Counted from the stretch's first letter, positions 18,411-28,225 are shown. The stretch: 64,000 nt of DNA from Ohtaekwangia koreensis (GCF_900167975.1 NZ_FUZU01000001.1:377001-441000), one strand, 5' to 3'. Program-made: numbers and translations. The notes: generated by a model not told the origin, from the sequence alone.

Positions 18411-18448
18411 GATAAATAAAAAAGCCACTGCTTGTCAGCAAGTGGCTT
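18411..18448 (-). terminator. Terminator for the minus-strand PepSY-like gene
   Basis: AAAGCCAC (18420-18427) and GTGGCTTT (18441-18448) form the stem. Read on the minus strand the hairpin is followed by six T, 33 bp downstream of the stop at 18481. Confidence 0.78.
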
Positions 18449-18480
18449 TATTGTACGGCCTAGTGAATATCAGCCGTAGT

Positions 18481-19038
18481 TCAAACTTTATAGGGACGGA
18501 TCTCGCGAAGAATTTTTCCCGTAGGATCTACAAACATTCCCTGTAGTATACCGTGTTCCTTTTTCTGAATAGTAACGTGATATACTATATTTAGTTTCCC
18601 GTTCGCGTCAGAAGTGATCTTTTCGCGGTCGTTTATAATTTTGTAGTCTGGGTGTGCTACCGTTATAGCATCGACAACTGCCTGCGGCAACTCTGCATGC
18701 TTAATGATCCGTTTGGAATAATGAAGCTTCCCGTGCTTGTCGTAAACTGCCTGGTAACTTTCCTGGCCTTCTTTGATATTTACCTGGTAAAATTTGACAT
18801 TATCACTTTGCTTCACGTTGCCTTCCGTGCGCACACTCCATTGTTCGCCATAAAGAACTAACGGTAGAAAATTTAAATCCACGATCATCCCTTTGGGGAA
18901 ATCATTGCGGATAGCATCCATCACAGCTTTTGGTTCTTCTCCTTTTTTAACAGGAGTGATCGTTATTGTTTCAGACTCCTGAGCATTTGCTCCGGTCGCG
19001 AGGCAAAGCCCCACAAGAATTCCAAAGATTGTTTTCAT
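18481..19038 (-). CDS. Exported PepSY-like protein
   Basis: Periplasmic protein of 185 aa with signal peptide MKTIFGILVGLCLATGANA from ATG 19038. It resembles the Bacteroidota PepSY-like group: VMDAIRNDFPKGMIVDLNFLP in the first half and LPQAVVDAITVAHPDYKIIND in the second, each a helix followed by strands, with FYQVNIKEGQESYQAVYDKHGKL between. The gene 160 bp upstream (19200-19733) encodes a paralogue with the same order of segments. Function unknown; related proteins are small and periplasmic. Confidence 0.7.
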   Translation of the reverse strand: MKTIFGILVGLCLATGANAQESETITITPVKKGEEPKAVMDAIRNDFPKGMIVDLNFLPLVLYGEQWSVRTEGNVKQSDNVKFYQVNIKEGQESYQAVYDKHGKLHYSKRIIKHAELPQAVVDAITVAHPDYKIINDREKITSDANGKLNIVYHVTIQKKEHGILQGMFVDPTGKILREIRPYKV

Positions 19039-19140
19039 ATGCAATAGAATTTTGATTGTGAGATGTGTTCATCAAGTGTACTATATTTAAAAAGTATATT
19101 GATTAGATGGTATGAACAGAAGGTGGTCACGTGTTAAACA

Positions 19141-19174
19141 AAAGAAGAGTCACACCGTCTGCGCAACTCTTCTC
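19141..19174 (-). terminator. Terminator between the two PepSY-like genes
   Basis: AGAAGAGT (19143-19150) and ACTCTTCT (19166-19173) are perfect inverted arms; on the minus strand the hairpin is followed by a T-rich run. It shows that the two paralogues are separately transcribed or attenuated. Confidence 0.65.
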
Positions 19175-19199
19175 TTAACCTAAACCCCCTATGAAAAAA

Positions 19200-19733
19200 C
19201 TAAACGATTTTTTTCTCTTTTAAATGTCCTCCGTGTGGATCGACAGTAATGACTTTCTTTTCTTTACCCTTTAGAATGGTAACTCGGTAAAATGTCACAG
19301 TAGATTTACCTTCTTTAATTATTTCGTTATCCTTTACTATAGAATATCCAGGATTCCGTTTGCTGATTACGTTGCGTACCTCGTTGGGAAGCGCTGTATT
19401 CTTAACCACTTCCTTCATTCGTACCAACTTCCCGTTAGTGTCGTATAGAGCTTCACTGTGAACATTCGACCCTTTGATTTTTACACTATAGTAACTTGGT
19501 TTCGTTCCGCTCTGAGTGTTAAGCTCTGAAACTATATATTCTTCATTTACAAGCTTGGCCGGAAGGATTGCCCATTCTTCGCCCTCGCCACCTTTAAAAT
19601 CACGTTTGAATGATTCAAGAACGTTCACCGGAATTTCCGCCTCAGCCGCCTTGATTCTGACAGAAGAACTTTGTGCACTTGCACCCGTCACTACCGCCAT
19701 TGCCAGCACCAATGTTGATAATACTTTTTTCAT
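19200..19733 (-). CDS. Exported PepSY-like protein, paralogue of the next gene
   Basis: Protein of 177 aa starting at ATG 19733, which gives signal peptide MKKVLSTLVLAMAVVTGASAQ; the frame extends 16 codons upstream without a signal. Paralogous to the 18481-19038 product: IPVNVLESFKRDFKGGEGEEW, YYSVKIKGSNVHSEALYDTNGKLV, LPNEVRNVISKRNPGYSIV and FYRVTILKGKEKKVITVDPHG match its counterparts in order. Basic C-terminus (HLKEKKIV). Tandem duplication of a small periplasmic protein; function unknown. Confidence 0.72.
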   Translation of the reverse strand: MKKVLSTLVLAMAVVTGASAQSSSVRIKAAEAEIPVNVLESFKRDFKGGEGEEWAILPAKLVNEEYIVSELNTQSGTKPSYYSVKIKGSNVHSEALYDTNGKLVRMKEVVKNTALPNEVRNVISKRNPGYSIVKDNEIIKEGKSTVTFYRVTILKGKEKKVITVDPHGGHLKEKKIV

Positions 19734-19860
19734 GCTGTTGCTGTTGTTTGGTCTTTTGATGCACCTGAAACAGAAAGTCACACATGGTCACTAATTTTTT
19801 TTCGGGGTTATGATTTTTTTTAGGGGTGACATTCTTCCTGACAGAACATCTTAATAATGC

Positions 19861-19877
19861 AGCAGGAAACTCCTGCT
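19861..19877. other. Hairpin in the leader of the 19906 gene
   Basis: AGCAGGA and TCCTGCT are perfect arms around AAC, with further imperfect pairing of flanking ATAATG and CATTAT. It lies about 30 bp before the start codon and lacks a T run, so it may affect mRNA stability or translation. Confidence 0.35.
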
Positions 19878-19905
19878 GTCATTATATAAAGTATATAGTA
19901 GATAT

Positions 19906-21249
19906 ATGAAAACGCTTAGAATACTTTTTATGTCACTGGTGGCGCTGTCTTTTTTTCATGCCGTAAATGCGCAGACATTTATGGATAGCCTGGCGCGCGA
20001 AGATCACGAGATTGCTTCTTCCATTGCACCTTACCCGGCAGATGTTCGTGCTGCCATTCTGAATACATCACAATACCCGCAGGTGCTTGTTAAGTTAGAA
20101 CGCCTGCAAGCCAGAACAAGTCAGTCGTTTCAGGATCTTGTCTCGGGCTATCCGCGTGAAGATCAGCAGGCACTATACCAGGCAAGTCGCTACCCGGAGT
20201 TGATGAATAAATTTATAGCGATGGGCTCCGGCTCGAACCAGGTTGATGCGCTTGTGAAAACATATCCTGAAGAAATTCAGAAAGACCTGGTGACCGCATA
20301 CCGTGGGCATTTCAACGATCTCGTGCGCATGCATGATCTATACCAGTCATCGCAGACATCGATGCAGAAAATCGTTTCGAAATATCCCGCTGATGTACAA
20401 CGTGACTTTCAGACCATCGTATCCATGCCCGATATCATGACGTTACTGACGGATAACATTGATGTGACAGTAGGATTAGGGGAGGCGTATCAGACGGATC
20501 CCACCGGAGTAAAGCAGCACCTTGATTCATTGCACGATCAGCTTCAACAACAGAATGAAAAAGATCTTGCAGTATATAAGAATCAGGTTGAAAACGATCC
20601 GAAGCTACAGGAAGAAATGAAGAAGGCTGCCGATGAATTTGCTACACAGTATAATCAGCCTGATCCTACTTATATAGTCAATAATAATTATTACGACAAC
20701 TCTCCATATCCATACTGGTTCGGTTATCCATATTGGTATAGTTCGCCCATCTGGTATATGCAACCGGCTTATTTTCATACTGGTTTTTATTACGGCCCTT
20801 CCGGTAACATGGTTGTGTGTGGTCTTCCTTCACATATATATGCCAACTGGTTTTTTGGGATCGGTTATTCACACTACCCGGTGATGTATCGGAACTACCA
20901 TACATACTACGATATGCATAATCCCCGTGTAGTCAATGGCAATGTATACCGTGGATTCAACCATGTATCCAGCAGGCATTTTACAACGCTTGCACGCAAC
21001 CCTGCTTTTAGAAGTACAGAGTTTAATACGCAGTCCAATCATGTGGCAGCAGGAAGAAATACAGTGCCCGTAGGGCGATCACGTGAAATGAACTCCAACC
21101 CTGCGGGTATGAACCGCAGTACACCTCATTTTAATAATGCCATGCCGCAGCAACATTTTAATAATGCAGGCTTCAATCATTTTCATGCACAATCTTTTCA
21201 TAGCATGGGATGGCAACATGCGGGTGGAGGAGGGCACTTCCGCAGGTAA
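19906..21249 (+). CDS. Exported DUF3300-like protein with His/Tyr-rich tail
   Basis: Exported protein of 447 aa, signal peptide ending VNAQ near residue 23. The N-terminal half contains repeated short units: IAPYPADVRAAILNTSQYP, VSGYPREDQQALYQASRYP, VKTYPEEIQKDLV and VSKYPADVQRDFQTI. These resemble the PYP-x5-ILxASxYP motif of DUF3300. A Gln/Glu helix (~200-250) leads to an aromatic stretch (YPYWFGYPYWYSSPIWYMQP) and a tail rich in His, Asn and Phe ending GGGGHFRR. Secreted or periplasmic; the low-complexity tail could bind metal or matrix, but this is inference. Confidence 0.65.
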   Translation: MKTLRILFMSLVALSFFHAVNAQTFMDSLAREDHEIASSIAPYPADVRAAILNTSQYPQVLVKLERLQARTSQSFQDLVSGYPREDQQALYQASRYPELMNKFIAMGSGSNQVDALVKTYPEEIQKDLVTAYRGHFNDLVRMHDLYQSSQTSMQKIVSKYPADVQRDFQTIVSMPDIMTLLTDNIDVTVGLGEAYQTDPTGVKQHLDSLHDQLQQQNEKDLAVYKNQVENDPKLQEEMKKAADEFATQYNQPDPTYIVNNNYYDNSPYPYWFGYPYWYSSPIWYMQPAYFHTGFYYGPSGNMVVCGLPSHIYANWFFGIGYSHYPVMYRNYHTYYDMHNPRVVNGNVYRGFNHVSSRHFTTLARNPAFRSTEFNTQSNHVAAGRNTVPVGRSREMNSNPAGMNRSTPHFNNAMPQQHFNNAGFNHFHAQSFHSMGWQHAGGGGHFRR

Positions 21250-21257
21250 TGGAAACG

Positions 21258-21310
21258 ATTGAGGAGCCGGAAGACGAGTATATATCCCACCGGCTTCTCA
21301 ATTCTTTCAA
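21258..21310 (+). terminator. Rho-independent terminator
   Basis: ATTGAGGAGCCGG (21258-21270) pairs with CCGGCTTCTCAAT (21290-21302) with one wobble, then a TCTTTC tail. Confidence 0.7.
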
Positions 21311-21459
21311 CTTTCGTTTTTGAACTTTTAAATATTGTCAATGTGACCTCTACCGGAAACAGCATCTAAGAACCGGAAATAAAAGTAACACGCACACAAA
21401 CTCCGTGCATCCCCGTAGCTGGCAGTGTAAAAACTTTCAGCGACAAAAGAAACACAACT

Positions 21460-22707
21460 ATGAAACGCATTTTTATCCTACTGTTTTGCATCACATCTCT
21501 TGGACAGTTGCAGGCTCAGAAAATCCTTACTCTGAAGGAATCACTTCAACTGGCAAAAAAGAATAATCCCGATCTGAAAGTAGCAGCATATAGTATCAAT
21601 TCTGCAGAAGCAGATATCACTACGGCGAAGATCAGACCCGATCCTATATTCAATGCGCAGCTCCTGCATATTGCCAATAGCAACAATCGTAAAGAAGGCA
21701 CATCCTGGACCAACAGTGCAAACAGTCAGTACTGGTGGCAGGTAACCAAGCCTCTGCAAATTGCAGGACAGCGTGCTAATAAAATTGATATAGCCAACAA
21801 GCTGGTGTCGCAATCAAAACTTGATTACAGCGAAAGTTCACGAAGCATTTATTATACCGTAGCGAGCAAATGGCTGGACGCATGGTCGGCCAAGATCGGG
21901 CTGGATATACTCGAGAAGGGTAAGACGAATATTGATAGTCTGGTGCGCATCAATGTATACCGGCTTAAGAACAGAGTGATCACCAGTACCGATCTGCAAC
22001 GCACACAATTGCTGCAAAAACAGTATCAACGCGATATCGTGACGGCTCGTCAAAACTATTTGAGCGAACTGCAGAATCTGAAATACCTTGTAGGATTGAC
22101 GGACAGTGTAACGGTTGATTTCTCTGACAATACATTCAACACTATACTTACTGCGGGCGATAGCCTGGTTGAGTTGGGAACACATGAGCGGAGCGATGTT
22201 CTTGCTGCCAAGAATGCGATTGATGTAAGCAACTCAAATATAAAAATGCAGCATTCCATGGCGTATCCACAACCGGAGGTAGGCGGTATGTATAATCCGC
22301 AGAATGGCATTCCGTATCTTGGATTTTACGGAACTGTATCTATACCTATATTTAATCGCAATCAAGGACAGCGCGAAAAAGCCCAAGTGCTTAAGTATCA
22401 GTCAGAGCAAAATCTTTGGGCTACGGAACGCCAGGCTGAAACAGAAGTTACCACTGCCTATAGCAGGTATATAACACAACGTCAGAACCTGGAAGATTAT
22501 CAACGTAACCTCACCGAAGCTGATACTATATTAAACAGCGTTCGCTACTCGTATGTAAAGGGAGGTACTTCTATTATAGATCTCCTCGAAGCGCAGCGTT
22601 CATGGCTGGATACGCAGCAACGCTACTATAGCACGATGGAAGACTTCAGACGAAGCTATATACAGCTTCTTTTTGCAACCGGTATTATTAATCAATTGGC
22701 AGAATAA
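21460..22707 (+). CDS. TolC-family outer-membrane efflux channel
   Basis: Outer-membrane factor of a CzcCBA/CusCBA-type system, 415 aa with signal peptide MKRIFILLFCITSLGQLQAQ. The two-fold repeat is visible: LKESLQLAKKNNPDLKVAAYSI in the first half and ERSDVLAAKNAIDVSNSNIKMQ in the second, each starting a long coiled-coil hairpin; SYVKGGTSIIDLLEAQRSWLDTQ near the end is typical of TolC proteins. It is the first gene of a five- to six-gene operon and would pass metal ions across the outer membrane. Confidence 0.93.
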   Translation: MKRIFILLFCITSLGQLQAQKILTLKESLQLAKKNNPDLKVAAYSINSAEADITTAKIRPDPIFNAQLLHIANSNNRKEGTSWTNSANSQYWWQVTKPLQIAGQRANKIDIANKLVSQSKLDYSESSRSIYYTVASKWLDAWSAKIGLDILEKGKTNIDSLVRINVYRLKNRVITSTDLQRTQLLQKQYQRDIVTARQNYLSELQNLKYLVGLTDSVTVDFSDNTFNTILTAGDSLVELGTHERSDVLAAKNAIDVSNSNIKMQHSMAYPQPEVGGMYNPQNGIPYLGFYGTVSIPIFNRNQGQREKAQVLKYQSEQNLWATERQAETEVTTAYSRYITQRQNLEDYQRNLTEADTILNSVRYSYVKGGTSIIDLLEAQRSWLDTQQRYYSTMEDFRRSYIQLLFATGIINQLAE

Positions 22708-22712
22708 GTATC

Positions 22713-23675
22713 ATGAACAAAACTATTGTTATCGTTTTTTGTCTGACAGCATGGGCGTGTCAGAAGCAGACAACTTCAGAAGCTCCTAAAGTTATACAAC
22801 CACCAAAGGTTGAAGAACAAGGAAGAAAGATTACGTTCCCGGACGACCAGAAAAGCCTCTCGTTCTTTGGATCTGAAGTTGTAAAAAAGGAAAATCTTTC
22901 TGCGCAATATGCTGCACCGGCATCTATAGGGGTTTCTATTGTCCAATCTTCGGAGCGGGGTGGTCGCAATACCGTATTGTTTGATGATGCAGATCTCAGT
23001 GCTACCTATTCACAATTCCTGCAGCATATTATAAACATACACACACTCGAGGTAAATCTTAACCGCGTAAAAGACCTGGAGCAACATGGTGCAGCTACCG
23101 GTAAAGAAGTGCTCGATGCAGAAACTCAATTGGCAAATGAGGAAGCTGCTATAACAGAACAGGAAGCAAAGTTGAAATTAGCAGGTCTTGATCCTCAACG
23201 ATTGAAAGAACCTCGCAGTAAAGAAGCGTGGCTGATTTGTGAAGTTCCTGAAAATCAAATTGCACAAGTAAAGCCGGGTACACCTTGTACGGTTACGTTC
23301 ACAGCATTTGGTGACAAGCAATACAAAGCAAGTGTAGATGGTATAGGAGCCGAAGTCGATAACATTACGCGCATGGTGAAAGTACGTGTGGTCATGCAGA
23401 ATCCTGCAAATCAATTCGAGGTGGGGATGTTCGCTAATGTGCTGTTTGATCTTCAGAAGAATAATACACTTTCAGTTCCGGTGAGTGCGCTGGTAAACGT
23501 ACAGGGCAAAGACTATATGTTCGTGGAGCGTACTGCAAATATATTCGAGCGGAAGGAAGTTTTGATCGGTCAGCAAATTGATGACAAGGTAGTAGTGCTG
23601 CATGGTCTCGATGAAAAGGATAAAGTAGTAACGAAAGGTGCTATGGAATTAAAAGGATTATCATTCGGATATTAA
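22713..23675 (+). CDS. RND efflux periplasmic adaptor (membrane fusion) lipoprotein
   Basis: Membrane fusion protein of 320 aa. The signal ends in a lipobox with Cys16 (LTAWAC). It has a short helical hairpin (LEVNLNRVKDLEQHGAATGKEVLDAETQL) flanked by a barrel domain (AWLICEVPENQIAQVKPGTPCTVTF) and a membrane-proximal domain (LSVPVSALVNVQGKDYMFVE). At 320 aa it is on the short side for CzcB/CusB proteins. Starts 5 bp after the TolC-like gene. Joins the outer channel to the inner-membrane pump. Confidence 0.92.
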   Translation: MNKTIVIVFCLTAWACQKQTTSEAPKVIQPPKVEEQGRKITFPDDQKSLSFFGSEVVKKENLSAQYAAPASIGVSIVQSSERGGRNTVLFDDADLSATYSQFLQHIINIHTLEVNLNRVKDLEQHGAATGKEVLDAETQLANEEAAITEQEAKLKLAGLDPQRLKEPRSKEAWLICEVPENQIAQVKPGTPCTVTFTAFGDKQYKASVDGIGAEVDNITRMVKVRVVMQNPANQFEVGMFANVLFDLQKNNTLSVPVSALVNVQGKDYMFVERTANIFERKEVLIGQQIDDKVVVLHGLDEKDKVVTKGAMELKGLSFGY

Positions 23676-23686
23676 ATACTACCCAT

Positions 23687-23986
23687 ATGCTAAAGGCTGA
23701 AATATATATAGATCTTGAACGGTTCCAGGGTGAACAATCGCTGCATGATTTTATAATGAAATTCCTGATTGAACAAGATATAGCCGGTGCCACTTCTTTT
23801 CGTGCCTATGCCGGCTTTGGACGTCATCATCGGATCAAGCGACCTAACGAGCTCTTCTCCTTCGATGAGCCTCCTATACTCATCACTTTCATCGATGAAG
23901 ATCAAAAAGTACGAAGCGTAGCAAAGAAGCTTCAAGAGTACCTCCATGGAGGACTGATAATTATTCAAAAAATTGAAACGCTATAA
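23687..23986 (+). CDS. DUF190 protein within metal efflux operon
   Basis: Small cytosolic protein of 99 aa of the DUF190 family, which has a PII-like ferredoxin fold. Characteristic parts are the N-terminal YIDLERFQGEQSLHDFIMKFL, then GATSFRAYAGFGRHHRIK and the C-terminal PILITFIDEDQKVRSV. It sits between the adaptor and pump genes (11 bp after one, 6 bp before the other). By analogy with PII proteins it could bind a small ligand and regulate the pump, but that role is inference. Confidence 0.88.
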   Translation: MLKAEIYIDLERFQGEQSLHDFIMKFLIEQDIAGATSFRAYAGFGRHHRIKRPNELFSFDEPPILITFIDEDQKVRSVAKKLQEYLHGGLIIIQKIETL

Positions 23987-23992
23987 AATACC

Positions 23993-26900
23993 ATGATCCG
24001 CAGGTTATTGATCATATCGCTTACCAACCGTGTTGCCATCATTATTGTATCACTGGTGCTGATGGTGGTTGGACTGGTTTGTTTTAAATTATTAAAGATA
24101 GAAGCCTATCCGGATATAGCAGATACCAATGTTGTTATCATTGCTAAATATCCGGGTCGTGCTGCAGAGGAAGTTGAACAACAGGTAACGATACCTATAG
24201 AACGTTCTCTTAATAATGTGCCGAAAGTAATTGCCCGCAGGTCGCGCACAGTTTTTGGTCTTGCACTGATTCAGCTTTCATTTGCGGATGGTACGGATGA
24301 TTATTTTGCGCGTCAGCAGGTAATTGAACGGCTTTCCAGTGCTGATTTACCAGATGGTGTTACCCCTGAAATTGGTCCATTGACAACGGCTGTTGGTGAA
24401 ATATATAGGTATGTATTGGAAGCACCACCAAGCGTAACGCCGACACAGCTTCGTGATCTGCAGGATTGGGTCATTGTCCCATCGCTATTGCAAGTTCCGG
24501 GTATAGCGGATGTAGTAACATTTGGCGGCCCGGTAAAAGAGTTTCATGTTTTCACAGCACCTGAAAAACTGCGCAAGTACAAATTAACATTGCCGGTGGT
24601 AATGGACGCCATTGAATCCAACAACCGGAATACGGGTGGTAATATTATAGAGCGCGGTGGACAAGGATTGGCAATCCGTGGTATAGGTGCTATTCGCAAT
24701 GAAGAAGATATTCGGAATATAGTGATTACCAGCATCAACGGTGTACCTGTATTTATCAAAGATATAGCTTCAGTAGAAGTAGGGCCTCCGCCTCCATCGG
24801 GCTTGTTAGGCTATGCTATATTTCATGATGGTAAGAATGTAAATTCCGGAATTGAAGGAATCGTTTCCATGCGAAGAGGAGAGAACCCGTCCGATGTGCT
24901 GAAGGCGTTGAAAGCGAAGATGGCCGATTTGCAGGTGAATGAATTTCCGGAAGGTGTTAAGATTACTCCTATATATGACCGAACTTCGCTTGTAAACAAT
25001 ACGCTCGAAACGGTATCGCATACACTACTGGAAGGAGTGTCGATCGTGATTATTGTTCTCGTGCTTTTTCTGGGCAATCTTCGTTCGGCATTGGTAGTTG
25101 CGTTCACCATTCCATTTGCGTTGTTGTTCGCTTTTATACTCATGAAGCTGAACGGAATTCCGGCTAACCTTTTATCATTGGGAGCAATCGACTTTGGTAT
25201 TATCGTGGATGGTGCCTGTGTGATGGCAGCGCATCTTGTCCATAAATTTAAAACGGCAACACCGGAAGAACGAAAAGAGGGCATCATCAAACTTACCCTC
25301 AATGCATCGCAGGAAGTTGGTCGCGAAATATTTTTCGCGGTAACAATCATCATCCTTGCCTATATGCCTATACTAACGATGCAACGTGTAGAGGGTAAAC
25401 TCTTCTCACCAATGGCAGTCACGCTTGCGTTTGCTGTAGTTGGCGCAATGATCTGTGCGCTCACGGTAATACCCGTACTCATATCGTTTGTATATAATAA
25501 ATACCTGGACGAAGATCAGAAAGAGACTATACCTGCATGGAGAAAGAAACTCGATGTTATAGGCTGGATGGAAAGAAAGTATGAAGTTGGTCTTGTTAAA
25601 ATTTTGAAGTATCACAAGCAGGTAGTAATTATAGGATTTGTGATCGTGTTTGCATTGGTATCATTCATTGGGAAACTGGGGACAGAATTTTTGCCACCAC
25701 TCGATGAAGGGTCCATCTGGATGCGCGCATTTTTACCGGCGGGTACTTCTGTAACCGAAACACAAAAGATTTCTCCGGTGGTAAGAAGAGTCGTAGCGCG
25801 TCATAAACAAATTGAAAGCATAGTAACACAATCTGGTCGTAACGATGATGGAACCGATCCTTTCCCTTCGAATCGTACCGAAGTAATGATGGTGTTGAAG
25901 GACTATAAAACATGGTCGCAGGATACAACCAAACAGGAGTTGATTGCGGAGCTGCGCAGAGAATTGAAAGAGGAACTTCCATCAACCTTTATTTCGTTCG
26001 GGCAACCGATCATTGACAACGTCATGGAAACAGTAACTGGTTCTGCGGCAGATCTCGCGATTAACATTCAGGGGTATGATATAAATAGAATGCGAGGTAT
26101 AGCCGATACGGTGCGAACTATTGTAAAGGGTATGCAGGGCGCAACGGATGTGGGCATGGAACAGGAAGGTCCACAGGCACAACTAAATATACAGATCAAC
26201 CGCAGAGAAGCTGCCCGTTATGGTATAAATGTAGCCGATATACAAAATATGATTGAAGCTGCCATTGGCGGTAAAGATGTAGGATCGGTTTATGATCACG
26301 ATAAACGATATGATATAGTGGTTCGCTATGTACCAGAGAATAGGAATAGTCTGGATATGATTCGATCTATACAGATACCTTCTGCTTCCGGTGAACTGAT
26401 CCCGATAGGGCAACTTGCTGTGGTGAAATTACTCGATGGTGAAACCAATCTATACCGTGCTGATGGAAAGCGATTGCTTATTGTAAAGACCAACGTGCAA
26501 GGTCGCGATCAGGGTGGATTTGTAGCAGAGGCTAAAGTAAAGATTGCTAACGTTATACATTTGCCACAAGGATATACTATAAATTATGGCGGACAGTTTG
26601 AAAACCTCGAACGTGCCGGTAAACAATTAATGATTGCTATACCGCTCACCGTAATTATGGTATTGGTGGTGTTGTTTATGTTGTTTAAAAATCTGAAGTA
26701 TGCTTTAATGACGCTGGTCTGTGTATTGTTTGCTCTGGCGGGAGGAATCATGGCGTTGTTAATGCGCGGGTATAATTTCAACGTGTCTGCAGGGGTTGGT
26801 TTTGTTTCGTTGTTCGGGCTCTCGGTCATGGCCGGGGTGCTACTGATTTCAGCGATCAACCGTGAACGCACACTCGATAATTCGAACCTTGAGTTTACGC

Positions 26901-27115
26901 TGAGTAAAGCTGCCTCCGGGCAATTGCGCTCAATCACCATGATGCTGATTGTAGCGATCATCGGGTTAGTGCCTGCTGCCAGATCATCGGGTATAGGTTC
27001 TGATATTCAACGGCCTCTTGCAACCGTAATTATAGGCGGCCTTACGTCTACATTGATCTTTACACCGTTTCTACTCACAGCCTTATACTATTGGATTGAG
27101 AAAAAGAAAGTATAA
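23993..27115 (+). CDS. Heavy-metal efflux RND pump, CzcA/CusA family
   Basis: Inner-membrane proton-driven transporter of 1040 aa, the usual length. The HME-RND signature in TM4, DFGIIVDGA near residues 400-408, carries the two proton-relay Asp. Two matching halves are visible: each begins with a membrane span followed by a ~300-residue porter domain (YPDIADTNVVIIAKYPGRAAEEV in the first; LGTEFLPPLDEGSIWMRA in the second), with spans clustered at ~340-500 and ~870-1035. Expected to export divalent or monovalent heavy metal ions; the specific metal (Co/Zn/Cd, Cu/Ag or Ni) cannot be assigned. Confidence 0.95.
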   Translation: MIRRLLIISLTNRVAIIIVSLVLMVVGLVCFKLLKIEAYPDIADTNVVIIAKYPGRAAEEVEQQVTIPIERSLNNVPKVIARRSRTVFGLALIQLSFADGTDDYFARQQVIERLSSADLPDGVTPEIGPLTTAVGEIYRYVLEAPPSVTPTQLRDLQDWVIVPSLLQVPGIADVVTFGGPVKEFHVFTAPEKLRKYKLTLPVVMDAIESNNRNTGGNIIERGGQGLAIRGIGAIRNEEDIRNIVITSINGVPVFIKDIASVEVGPPPPSGLLGYAIFHDGKNVNSGIEGIVSMRRGENPSDVLKALKAKMADLQVNEFPEGVKITPIYDRTSLVNNTLETVSHTLLEGVSIVIIVLVLFLGNLRSALVVAFTIPFALLFAFILMKLNGIPANLLSLGAIDFGIIVDGACVMAAHLVHKFKTATPEERKEGIIKLTLNASQEVGREIFFAVTIIILAYMPILTMQRVEGKLFSPMAVTLAFAVVGAMICALTVIPVLISFVYNKYLDEDQKETIPAWRKKLDVIGWMERKYEVGLVKILKYHKQVVIIGFVIVFALVSFIGKLGTEFLPPLDEGSIWMRAFLPAGTSVTETQKISPVVRRVVARHKQIESIVTQSGRNDDGTDPFPSNRTEVMMVLKDYKTWSQDTTKQELIAELRRELKEELPSTFISFGQPIIDNVMETVTGSAADLAINIQGYDINRMRGIADTVRTIVKGMQGATDVGMEQEGPQAQLNIQINRREAARYGINVADIQNMIEAAIGGKDVGSVYDHDKRYDIVVRYVPENRNSLDMIRSIQIPSASGELIPIGQLAVVKLLDGETNLYRADGKRLLIVKTNVQGRDQGGFVAEAKVKIANVIHLPQGYTINYGGQFENLERAGKQLMIAIPLTVIMVLVVLFMLFKNLKYALMTLVCVLFALAGGIMALLMRGYNFNVSAGVGFVSLFGLSVMAGVLLISAINRERTLDNSNLEFTLSKAASGQLRSITMMLIVAIIGLVPAARSSGIGSDIQRPLATVIIGGLTSTLIFTPFLLTALYYWIEKKKV

Positions 27116-28219
27116 ATGAAAGTAACGGTCGCTGTGTGGCTCTGCATGATGGTGATGATAGGTTGCTATGCGCAGGAAGTCAGCAGAGGAGTTCCACTAG
27201 CGCTAGGCAAGAGCGACCGTTACATTCTTTTTCCAATGCTGGTAAAATCTCCGGAATATAAATGGGGAGCAGGCGCTGCCGGTATATATTACTTCAAGAT
27301 TAAGCCCGATTCATTGACAAGAACTTCCAATGTAAAGCTGGTATCTTTTGTCACAGTACGTAAACAGGTTGTACTTGCTTCCGAAAGCAATATATACTTC
27401 CCGCACGAAGACTTCATTCTTCACCTGATTGTAAGTGCCAGCCACTTTCCTGATAAATTCTGGGGACTAGGGAATACGACCCCATCCTCTGCGGAAGAAG
27501 ATTATACCATCAGTCAGTATGATATATACCCGCAACTCATTCGGAAAATACGACCGAATCTTTTTGCCGGCATCAACTACGAGTTTCAAAATGTATTTCG
27601 ATTTCAATACGATAACAAGCAAGGAGAGAGCCTGTTCGATACTGAAAATATAGCGGGTCGCTATGGTAGTAAGATTTCAGGAACAGGTATAGTGCTTTGT
27701 TGGGATTCACGCAATAATGCTTTTAGTCCCAGTAAAGGATTTTATATTCAATATTTTGTTAATGCCTACCGGGATTTTATAGGCAGTGACTTTAATTTTA
27801 ATATTCAGAACCTTGATGTGCGGAAGTATTTTGACTTGCATCACGATCGTGTGCTTGCCTTTCAGCTTAATATGATTGCTGCCAGTGGCTCCATACCAAT
27901 TCGCGATTTTTCTGTAATGGGTACCAATATGTATATGCGTGGATATTATGAAGGCCGATACCAGGATAAAAACCTGATTGCATTTCAAACTGAATTCCGT
28001 ACACCTGTATATAAACGATGGGGAGCTGTTCTGTTTACGGGTATTGGTAAAGTTGGACCAAACTTAGCGTCTGTAGTAAACGGACAAGGGTTAAAACCTT
28101 CTGTCGGTGTAGGGCTTCGCTTTTCTCTCAATAAAAAAGAAAAACTGAATTTAAGAATTGATGCAGGCTTCGGCAAGCATTCTCAGGGAACGTATATTAA
28201 TTTAGCGGAAGCATTTTAA
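27116..28219 (+). CDS. Omp85/BamA-type surface antigen barrel protein
   Basis: Outer-membrane beta-barrel of 367 aa; its ATG follows directly on the stop of the RND pump, so it is clearly translationally linked. Signal peptide of ~20 residues (MKVTVAVWLCMMVMIGCYAQ). Barrel strands are obvious throughout, and the motif GTGIVLCWDSRNNAFSPSKGFYIQYF is the D-S-R-x-x-x-F-x-P-x-x-G element of the bacterial surface antigen (BamA/TamA C-terminal) family. MRGYYEGRYQDKNLIAFQTEFR corresponds to the conserved V-R/K-G-Y/F loop region. No POTRA domains. Role within a metal efflux operon is unknown. Confidence 0.85.
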   Translation: MKVTVAVWLCMMVMIGCYAQEVSRGVPLALGKSDRYILFPMLVKSPEYKWGAGAAGIYYFKIKPDSLTRTSNVKLVSFVTVRKQVVLASESNIYFPHEDFILHLIVSASHFPDKFWGLGNTTPSSAEEDYTISQYDIYPQLIRKIRPNLFAGINYEFQNVFRFQYDNKQGESLFDTENIAGRYGSKISGTGIVLCWDSRNNAFSPSKGFYIQYFVNAYRDFIGSDFNFNIQNLDVRKYFDLHHDRVLAFQLNMIAASGSIPIRDFSVMGTNMYMRGYYEGRYQDKNLIAFQTEFRTPVYKRWGAVLFTGIGKVGPNLASVVNGQGLKPSVGVGLRFSLNKKEKLNLRIDAGFGKHSQGTYINLAEAF

Positions 28220-28225
28220 TAGCCT

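Noticed and set aside
24823-25353. Antisense 176-codon ORF inside the RND pump
   Set aside because: Shadow of a highly conserved gene; no signal of coding.
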